Source: Enchytraeus crypticus (lineage: Eukaryota > Annelida > Clitellata > Enchytraeida > Enchytraeidae). Taken from it: a stretch of DNA of 64,000 nt. This document shows, one piece after another, positions 55,996 through 64,000 of this stretch (the first letter of the stretch is position 1; each line of letters begins with the position of its first letter). The stretch is from contig CAJHZI010000198.1 in the NCBI GenBank assembly GCA_905160935.1, forward strand, positions 437,501 to 501,500. The letters are read 5' to 3'. A program made the position numbers and the translations under genes. Under the pieces are notes generated by a model. The model had not been told where the DNA came from. It saw nothing but the letters and a program-made list of their open reading frames with translations, and did no database searches.

Positions 55996-57499
55996 TCGTA
56001 CACACAACGGTTATAATTACGTACCATTCACTCCATGACAATGGAAGATGTAGTGAGTGACAAATGAGATCAGTTTCGCATTTATATTTTTATTTTTATG
56101 GACTGAAAGGTGTTGTAAGAAAATGAACTACAAATTTATGCTTAAGCGTTTATTCTAAGCTTAGTATTGTTAAAGTTGAATCGGTCATAACTCAAAAACT
56201 ATACGTGCTGGAAAAATTCTGGTTACAGATTTGTAATCAGCGTCAAAAAGTACCTAAGAAAAGTGTATTTTAATCTCTGATGAGAAAAAAAGTTTCATTT
56301 TGTTGACCTACAGGTATTATTTTTGTCATTTTCTTTAAATTGTCATTTTAAAGGTAATAGTTGTGAATAGTTGTTCTGTTGCTTGTTGTTTTAGCATTTT
56401 TTGCTTCTTCGCTTTCATGCTTGGATTGTCATAATAGCAGTAGGCTCTACTATTTAATTATAATCCTGCTAGTTAACTTGCTATTAACTTTGTTACTTCA
56501 ACGGTGCAATATACATGTATTGTCCTGACTGGCAGTAATTATTACTCTGCATGTATTTCTCGTTAGTTATTACAAGCAAATTTTAATATTGCCTCCGGTT
56601 TTTCTAATTGTTTTTAAAGAATCATCCGCGATTATGGTTTTTCTTTTTATCCATTTGTCTTTTATAAAAACTACGAATAATTATATGCCTCCGCATGCTT
56701 AAAGTTTCTAACTTCTGGAACTCAATTAACTGAAGTAATTACTGGACTGAATTTTCTATTTGCACTATTTAATTGAACTTTCGTTATTGTAAGTTTGGTG
56801 TTAATGTTATTGTTGTTCAATGGGCGTTGTCAAGGAAGACTGTGGTGCTGTAATAATACTGTATTTTGCTATTCTCTCGTTTTCTGTCAAATTGCAGGTC
56901 CAAGATACATATGCCCTTTCGCAGTCGGCTCTAACGCTCCAGAAGGTGCCTCCATCAATCAAAATCCCTTCACAAAATCCCTTCACAAAATGTCTTCACG
57001 AAAGGCTAGGCCTTATCCACATAAGAATTTAGTCTAGCTACGGCTTAGGCATATCAGCTTCTGAGTTACGTTTCCTGTGCCTTCCCCTGTTCTTGATTAG
57101 TCGCCATTTACGATTTGTGTTTACAGTTGGTGTATTCTTCAGTAGCCCGGACACGACACGAATGCTATTGTATAAGTCATAATATTGCTCTATCAGCCTC
57201 TATGTTTGCAGTATTAGCGCAAATTACTAGTCGCTTTGTTAATGTTGCGTATTTAGTGTCTACTTACTGAATTTATGGTGGTGGTTCTTAAAACTAAATT
57301 TAATTGTGTATCAATTCTGTGTACCGGTTTTTTGTTTGTGTTATGCTATGAGGAATTTAATATAAGTGTATGTGTTGCTCACCTCTGTATGCATGTATTT
57401 GCATTTTACGTGTATATTTCCTTCAATTATATTTTATATTTCCTTTATATTTTATTATTTTATATTTTATATTTATGATTGATTAGAAATAACAATAAT
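55996..57499. other. No gene seen
   Basis: Frames at 56795-57037 share TCCCTTCACAAAATCCCTTC, a local duplication. TGCAGGTCCAAGATACATAT at 56895 resembles the SINE X / GA-tailed LINE end. Nothing firm. Confidence 0.5.
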
Positions 57500-57625
57500 A
57501 ATTACAACAATTAGAGTGCTACAGTCATCAATGACAACATCGAGCACTATTGAGACAAATCAAGCCCGCGAGCAAAAAACGGTCCAAAAACGGTGCAAAT
57601 TTCAAAATCCAGAAATTCAGTTCAA
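57500..57625 (-). mobile_element. CR1-B 3' UTR fragment
   Basis: On the - strand it reads TTTGCACCGTTTTTGGACCG, then CTCAATAGTGCTCGATGTTG and GACTGTAGCACTCTAATTG, as at 22680-22800. Confidence 0.65.
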
Positions 57626-57711
57626 AGTGTGAAAACATTGTAAATTCAATAGAAATTAGAAATAGAAGTGTAAAAGCTGTACACATATGCATACGTATAC
57701 CCATATACATA

Positions 57712-57713
<2 letters not shown>

Positions 57714-57776
<63 letters not shown>

Positions 57777-57805
57777 TATATATATATATATATGCGATAT
57801 ATATA
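57714..57805. repeat. (TA)n left of the mariner-type element
   Basis: TA units broken by CG and GCG near 57776 and 57794. The element inserted at its right edge. Confidence 0.9.
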
Positions 57806-58550
57806 CAGGGTGAGTAAAAAAAAAGATAACACCTGCAAAATGTTTGAATATCTCAGGCTATTGTTAATATTTTACAATAAAACTTTTACCAATTACTAAA
57901 GGACTAATTTTTGATGGGGTGGCCAATTTTCATCCATTTTAGTACGTAGACAGGCCAGTTATGCAAGTTTCAGCAGAGCAACCCCCCTATTTTTACCTAA
58001 AAATGGCGTAAAGCACCTCCTGAAGTTCTGTCTTGTTTTAGGCTTCGGCTGGTGTTTCTGATAGAGATGCAGCATGGTTCCCCAGATATGGTAATCCAGA
58101 GGTTTATGATCGGGTGAGTTTGGAGGCCATTCATTCTTCTTGATGTAATCCGGGTTTCTCTCGCTGATCCTTTCCTGTGCATGACGAGATGCATCAGCCG
58201 GAGCACCATTCTGCTGAAAGATGAAACCATTTGGTAGAAGAGCATGGCAATCATCAAACAGCTCCGGAAGCAAAGTACTGACTTAATACTGAGAGTTCAA
58301 CCTTACCTTCTCGTCAATAAAGTGCAATCTGCCCTTACCGTTGTAGCAAACGCCATTTTAAGGTAAAAATGGGGGGTTGCTCTGCTGAAACTTGCATAAC
58401 TGGACAATCTATGCACCAAAATGGATGAATATTGGCCACCCCACCAGAAATTAGTCCCTTACTAATTGGTAAAAGTTTAATTTACAAATATTAACAATAG
58501 CCTGAGATATTCAAACTTTTTGCAGGTGTTATCATTTTTTTTTACTCACC

Positions 58551-58553
<3 letters not shown>
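57806..58553 (-). mobile_element. Tc1/mariner-type element, internally deleted, nested in (TA)n
   Basis: The element has inverted repeats of about 200 bp (57806-58013 and 58348-58553) starting CAGGGTGAGTAAAAAAA, flanked by TA. Between them on the - strand is a transposase piece: YNGKGRLHFIDEKV, an in-frame stop, then FIFQQNGAPADASR, EWPPNSPDHKPLDYHIWG. The QQ(D)GAPAH catalytic motif has Asn where the second Asp belongs. The N-terminal DNA-binding part and first Asp are gone. It is dead but could be mobilised in trans, judging by its good ends. Confidence 0.85.

Positions 58554-58625
<72 letters not shown>
58554..58625. repeat. (TA)n right of the mariner-type element
   Basis: About 34 TA units. 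With 57714-57805 this was probably a single tract before insertion. Confidence 0.9.
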
Positions 58626-58627
<2 letters not shown>

Positions 58628-59159
58628 TGCATGCTTATGCTTATGCTTCCATATTACGTTGGGTATAAAGATGTTTGTAATATTTTACATTCCGTCAACA
58701 GTCAGTAATTGTTCAATAACTGTAGATAAGTTATATATATTTATAATAAAATAAATAAATTTATTTATTTTAATGACTCTGTCTAGTGTAGTATGCTTAT
58801 TTAGTAATACTATTAAATGGTTGTATTTTAGTCTAACTTCTAAGTTATACTCGTATATACAAAATAGTCATATAACTGAAGCAACTTTAAAAGACTTACT
58901 GCTTTTACTATTTTATTTGAACATCTTGTGTGATGCAGAAAATTAAAGAAAATAAAAGTCACTTTAACTGTCACATTAATCGACATCCTTAAGAAGCAGT
59001 TAGAAATGTTTCACAGGAAGTCAGTAATATATATTACGTCATTTTCTGTGATATTATATGAAAATTAAACCATTGAAATGAAAACTGTCGAACTGAAGGC
59101 ACAAGGCTTGACAGTTTTAAAAACACTGTCTTATTTACGTCGTATATTATATTATAATT
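58626..59159. other. No gene seen
   Basis: AT-rich, no ORF. Confidence 0.65.
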
Positions 59160-60390
59160 TATAATATCTCTCTTACTGCACTGCCTACTGGCAGGTCCAT
59201 GGTATATAACGCCTCCACGCTTCTTTGTCTTCCGATTTCCTCTTCATGTTCACATTTGAGTGAATATTTAAATCAACTAACATACCCAATCTCGACCTTC
59301 CTCTGCCTCTATTTCCTTCCAGTCTGCATTCTATGACCTCTTTTAGTAGACTTTCCCCCCTTATAATGCGTCCTATCCAACTCTTCTTCCTATTTCTTAA
59401 GACATTTATCAACTGTCTATCTGTACCAACTCTCTCTAGAACTTCCTCATTTGTAACGTTTTGAGTCCTGCTAAGCCTTTCCATTCTTCTCCATATCTAC
59501 ATTTTCAATGACTCTTTTTTCCTGATCCGATCCTTCCTTAAGGTCTATGTTTCACATCCATACAATAGCGTGGTCCAAACTTTATCTCTGTTATCTTCGT
59601 GTCTTTCTTTACACTTTTTGTTAAAAGTTTTTTCCTATTACCGAAGGCCTGTTTTGATTGCGCAAGCCTATTACATATTTCATTCTCACATTTCCCATCA
59701 TCGGTTAAAGTAGGAACCAAATATTTGAAACTCCTTACCTGTTCCAATTTCGAACCACTTGTGATATTAACTTCACCTATATTATCGGACACTCTCATCA
59801 ATTTGGTCTTTTTGATATTAATCTTCATGCCATATCTCAATACCGTATCATTCAGACTATCCATTATCTTCTGCAGTCCAGTCTCGCTGCCCGCTACCAT
59901 TTCTTGGTCATCTGCAAATCGTTCATCTTTTAACAATTTTCCTCCTTCTTTTATTCCTTCATCCATATCTTCCATCGCTTCATCCATCATTGCCTCAGCA
60001 TAAATGTGAAACAGCAGCGGCGAAATGCTACAGCCTTGTCTTACTCCACGTCCTATTTCACCTTCTGAGTATTCCTGTTGAATTTTGTTTTGTATTTTGT
60101 TGGATTTTTTGTTTTGATTTCTTGTTGGATTCATGTACAAGTTCAAAATTAGTCTTCTGTCTCTCCAGTCAATTCCTATTCCTTTCAAGATACTCATCAT
60201 CGATATCCAAACAATCCTGTCAAAGGCCTTCTCCAAGTTCACAAAGCAACCAAAAACGTCATTTCCTTATTCTAAGCTTCTTTCACACAGGACCCCCATT
60301 ACCCCTATTGCTTCTCTTGTGCCGCATCCTTTCCTAAAACCAAATTATGTCTTGCTCAGTATCATCTCTGCTTTCGACTGAATGCGATTA
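59160..60390 (-). mobile_element. APE-type non-LTR retrotransposon (GA-tailed family), decayed 3' half
   Basis: Reading on the - strand from about 60390, the reverse transcriptase starts with FGFRKG and GTREAIG motifs (broken by a stop). It continues in 59538-60242 with KAFDRIVW, RQGCSISPLLF and the catalytic FADDQ (the YxDD box equivalent), then KINIKKTKLMRVS. After a frameshift near 59510 the C-terminal domain follows at 59185-59484, with TNEEVLERVGTDRQLINVLR, WIGRIIRG and a GRGRSR run, ending in the WTCQ stop. The 3' end reads through a conserved CCATGG-ACCTGCCAGTAGGCAGTGCAGTAAGAGAGA sequence. It resembles the RTE-like endonuclease-reverse transcriptases common in arthropods and molluscs. 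It is inactive. Confidence 0.85.
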
Positions 60391-61324
60391 TAATATTTCA
60401 TATTATATTAGACTAGCATAACACAGAATTATTCGAACGAGCGTTAAATGTGTTCTCTATTTGCCAGAATAACTGCATTCACACGACGTGTTCATTAGTA
60501 GACAACCGAGTCCACAAAAGCTTGATTAATTTGTCAGTAAAATTTTCTTAATTGAGTCTGTGATATCTTTGATACTCTGATTCTGCCATTTGTCGGGACT
60601 TTGGATTTGAGATAAAGTTACGTGCACTACCTTCATGAATGCTCTAATCAACAAATCTACTTTCAGACTCAGTACGATGCGTCCTCAAATAGGAAATGAT
60701 TATTTTCTTATTTTCATGGGTATATAGTCCCATGGCTTACAGTAAGCCTACTATACAAGACCTACTGTAGAGATAAATAGCCAGATTTTGACAGTCACAG
60801 CAACATGACAGTAGACAACCGCATACTGTAATCACTTATAACAGACATCGAATTGCAGCCATTAGCAAGCTTCTTTTTACTTGCGTACAGCCATAAATCA
60901 GCGTTCATGTCATGCTAACTCTGTACTATCATAAGCAATAGCAAAATTAAAAACAATCTCGCTATTCTAGTAACAATGGAGAAACATATTGCTAATTGAA
61001 GTAAATAGATAAATACAAAAGAATCAGACCACCTAACACGTTACATATTACTCAACACTCACAGTGCTCAAGCACAACTATCAATAATACAATACGAATG
61101 AAAAAATTATATGAAAGAATACACTGTAGACCTTGATATGCAATGTATTTTATATTTTAAATTACAAATTTCTATCCCAGTAACGACTGTAACTATATCT
61201 GCATGAAAACAGTCTTTCTATATTGTATAAAGAAAAAAGTAAGAGTAGACCTATATCACAAATTAATTATTTTATCTATCCAAGTTAATCATTAATTCTA
61301 TAACACAATTAAAACAGATGTTTA
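60391..61324. other. No gene seen
   Basis: AT-rich, no ORF above 60 residues, no repeat recognised. Confidence 0.65.
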
Positions 61325-62330
61325 TAATATTGACAGAGGTTTAACGTCCGTTTCCTCTAGCAAGGATCAAATCCGGGACGTCCCCACAGCACACATCACA
61401 ACTGCACTACTGATCAATTTACCTAGACCAATCTGCAAAAGACTATTGCTGAAAAGAAGTAAGATCCGGTGATTTAAAAAGGTATGAAATCTCTGGATAG
61501 ATAGAATATATCAACGAAGAGTTTATGCCTGTCAGAGAAAGTTGAAAGACAAGAAAAGGAGAGAAGATTAGCAGGTAAAGAGTTCCAGATTGTGGGTTCT
61601 GCATAAGACAATGAACGTCTGCCTAAAGATGTGAGAACATATGGAACAGAGAGAAGATTGGCGTCAGTGGAACGAAGCAAAGGTGGGGTCGATAAGGAAG
61701 AATGAGTTATGATAAGTAGAGACTAAAATGGCTTGCCAAATCGCAGTTGTTTGAAAGTTAAAAGAGCTATTTCACACTTAATAAGCCAGTGAAGACAGCG
61801 AAATGGTGAGTGAGACGGTGAGAGTGAAGTCTAGAAGACTTGGAAACAACACTTGCGAATTGTGGACTTAGGCCTACGGCAAACGGTTGAAAGACGAAGA
61901 AGCAATCCATATAACAACAAATTGCAGTAACCAAGATTAGAATTAACTTTGGAATTCGCAAGGATAGTGGTTGATCGAATTTCTAGTAAGGGATGGAAGT
62001 ATTTGCCTAATCTGGCGAATTTGTAAGAAACATGGCGACAGATAGAAGAGATTAGATTTAAAATTGGGGTTTTCATATTAGACTAACTCGAGGTTTTCAT
62101 CAAATATAACTCCAAGGTTTTTGACGGATTTAGAAGTTGAACAATGAAAGGTTTTGAAAATAAACAGTAACAACTAGTAATTGTGCTTATTTGCAGAGAG
62201 GTGCCAATTAAAAGATATGCCGTTTTGCAAGGATTTACAGCTAGACGATTACCACATAAAAGTATTAACACAAATGCTCACTGACAATTTTATATTCCAT
62301 TTTAGTTTAAGGCGATTATACGTTATAATT
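61325..62330 (-). mobile_element. CR1-A family non-LTR retrotransposon, 3' end
   Basis: Pieces on the - strand in order are NRLAVNPCKTAYLLIG (62083-62271), the thumb region NSKVNSNLGYCNLLLYGL (61831-62076), LRSTDANLLSVPYVL, LGRRSLSYAEPTIWNSLPANL (61474-61680) and the 3' UTR ending AAACGGACGTTAAACCTCTG at 61338. Frames are broken by stops and indels. Confidence 0.85.
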
Positions 62331-62505
62331 ACTCCCTAAAATATGTTTTTTCCAAATAAGCTTTGAGTAATAGACTAGTTGATGATGCAGGGGCATGCTT
62401 GACATCATCATCAGAGATGGAAGCAAACGCTAAACTTTTAATTTTATTGTTATTTGAATCATTCAATTTAACATTTACAATAACAAATACGCGAATGATA
62501 GCAAC

Positions 62506-62632
62506 AGAGCCGGTGGCATCTTAGCAAGTTGTTGGACAGCGGATTAGCTGGTGCTGGGTTCAAATCCAGAGCTCTCCCTATCACTGACATGCTATCGAGC
62601 AGGAAACGGACGTTAAACTTGGCTTTAGCTTT
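62506..62632 (+). mobile_element. SINE family S, diverged copy
   Basis: GAGCCGGTGGCATCTTAG, B box GGGTTCAAATCC, then TATCACTGACATGCTATCG and GGAAACGGACGTTAAACTTG. The tail is closer to CR1-A than in other copies. Confidence 0.75.
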
Positions 62633-62991
62633 TGCACTATTGTATATGATATGCCTGCGATGCAGTAACACCGCTAATATGGCAGTCGACAGGTATTTAA
62701 TTAGACAAAAAACAGAACATTTACAGCAGTATCGATGTAGAAGGCTCTAATACACATCTATATAGACAACAACACAAAATATGTGTACGGAAGAAACTAT
62801 TAACAAAATGCAATAATATTTGAGCATCCACAACAGTGATTTCATAACTCTTTGGCAACCTTGGTGTAAAAGTGCCTATCTCTTAAACAGATTATTTTAA
62901 AGTTCAAATGTCCTAATTCAACAATAAACTGTAGCGAAACAATTATCAGGCTTTTTATCTGTCCTAGTTAACTTCATAGTACTACATTAGA

Positions 62992-63130
62992 TTGGCTGGA
63001 GCCAGAGACGAAGTCGGTAAGTTATTCGACCACAGATCAGATGGTCCGGGGTTCAAATCCTGGGCTCGCCCGTGACTGACATCGCTTTCGAGTGAGGAAA
63101 CTGACGTTAACCTTAGCATGACCAGCTTTT
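62992..63130 (+). mobile_element. SINE family S, near full copy
   Basis: GGCTGGAGCCAGAGACGAAG, TCGGTAAGTTATTCGACC, B box GGGTTCAAATCC and tail GAGGAAACTGACGTTAACC. Confidence 0.88.
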
Positions 63131-63439
63131 TACATCATAAAGGACCAGCGATTACTGTTTAAATCATATATACAGCATATTCATTAAACTCTGCTAATAC
63201 ATGTAGTTCATAATTCTCTGTGCAACCTCATCATCCCTACCATGGCCCGTTTAAGACGGAGAGAAATAGGCGAGGATACTCACAGCTGAGACTCATTGTT
63301 CAACAACGATAACTCTAACATACTTGGCATACAATAAGAAAATAACGTTTTTACAATTATCTAATAAATATCAGTGACTACAAAAAAACAGCATGGATGC
63401 TTCATTTAAATGATTAGATTATTTAAATTAATATTCCGG

Positions 63440-64000
63440 TTCCGTCTCTTAGTGCACTGCCTACTGGCAGGGCCATGATACATAACTCCTCCACTCTTCT
63501 CTGTCTTCCGCCTTCCTCTTCATTTCCACATATGAGTGGGTCTTTAAATCATATAACATACCTAATCTCGGCCTGCCCCTGCCTCTTTTTCCTTCCATTC
63601 TACCTTCTATGACCTCTTTTAATAGACCTTCCCCCATTAGAATGTTTCCTATCCATCTCTTCTTCATATTTCTTAATACATTTATCAACAGTCTATCTGT
63701 GCCAACTCTCTTCAGGACTTCCTCATTTGTAACCTTTTGAGTCCAGCTAATCCTCTCCATTCTTCTCCAAATCCACATTTCCAATGCCTCCAGTTTCCTA
63801 ATATCTTCCTTTCTTAAGGTCCATGTTTCACATCCATATAATAACTTGGTCCAAACCAAAGTTTTCACTATCTTTTTCTTTGTGTCTTTCTTTAGACTTT
63901 TTTTAATAGTTCTTTTCTACTACCAAAGGCCGCTTTTGCTTGTGCAATCCTACTGCATATTTCTGTGTCACATTTCCCATCATCGGTTATAGTATGACCC
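63440..64000 (-). mobile_element. Second copy of the GA-tailed non-LTR retrotransposon, running off the window edge
   Basis: ORF 63461-63868 on the - strand encodes the C-terminal part of the same element: LLYGCETWTLRKEDIRKLEA, MERISWTQKVTNEEVL, RWIGNILMGEGLLKEVIEGR and a WPCQ stop. This domain lies behind the reverse transcriptase in this family. It is more intact than the 59160-60390 copy and has an open reading frame of 135 residues. The 3' end reads GGCAGTGCACTAAGAGAC. The stretch 63870-64000 continues the frame of the upstream part with small breaks. The rest lies outside the window. Confidence 0.85.

Noticed and set aside
57997..58257. Second - strand frame in the mariner-type element
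   Set aside because: Out-of-frame shadow of the transposase fragment.

Overview
The window comes from an animal nuclear genome. It is AT-rich, its genes carry GT-AG introns, it is crowded with retrotransposon remnants, and it has no operon-like packing. The two intact genes are animal-specific in form: an aminergic G-protein-coupled receptor whose motifs best match the invertebrate D1-like dopamine receptor group (Dop1R2/DAMB/INDR type), and a 72-residue Kish/TMEM167 protein. The receptor type and the transposon set point to an invertebrate, probably a protostome. I cannot name the species or phylum from sequence alone.

Layout. From 1 to about 42.2 kb I see no protein-coding host gene. This part holds decayed non-LTR retrotransposons, several SINE families, two Tc1/mariner-type ends or elements in the wider window, one element with piggyBac-style ends (17413-19228), microsatellites, minisatellites and some striking perfect hairpins. 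From 42843 to 48109 lies a three-coding-exon dopamine-type receptor on the + strand (708 residues predicted), with its introns and 3' flank full of SINEs. From 48.1 to 49.9 kb there is another repeat cluster. From 50429 to 53902 lies a four-coding-exon Kish/TMEM167 gene on the + strand. Behind it (about 54640-55990) is a broken copy of a multicopy, transposon-like gene family of unknown function. From 57.5 to 64 kb there is a mariner-type element nested in (TA)n, two copies of an APE-type non-LTR retrotransposon on the - strand, a CR1/jockey-like copy on the - strand, and more SINEs.

How the parts relate. The two host genes are unrelated in function: one is a plasma-membrane monoamine receptor, the other an early secretory pathway membrane protein. 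The clearest system-level signal is in the repeats. At least two SINE families end in the same 3' sequence as a LINE in the same window (CR1-A with SINE S; the GA-tailed LINE with SINE X). Heads and bodies also appear swapped between SINE families. Several microsatellites, (GA)n, (TTA)n and (GAT)n, sit exactly at retroelement 3' ends, so they look like retroposition tails rather than independent repeats. I found no CRISPR array, toxin, virus genome or rRNA gene, and no clearly functional tRNA gene.
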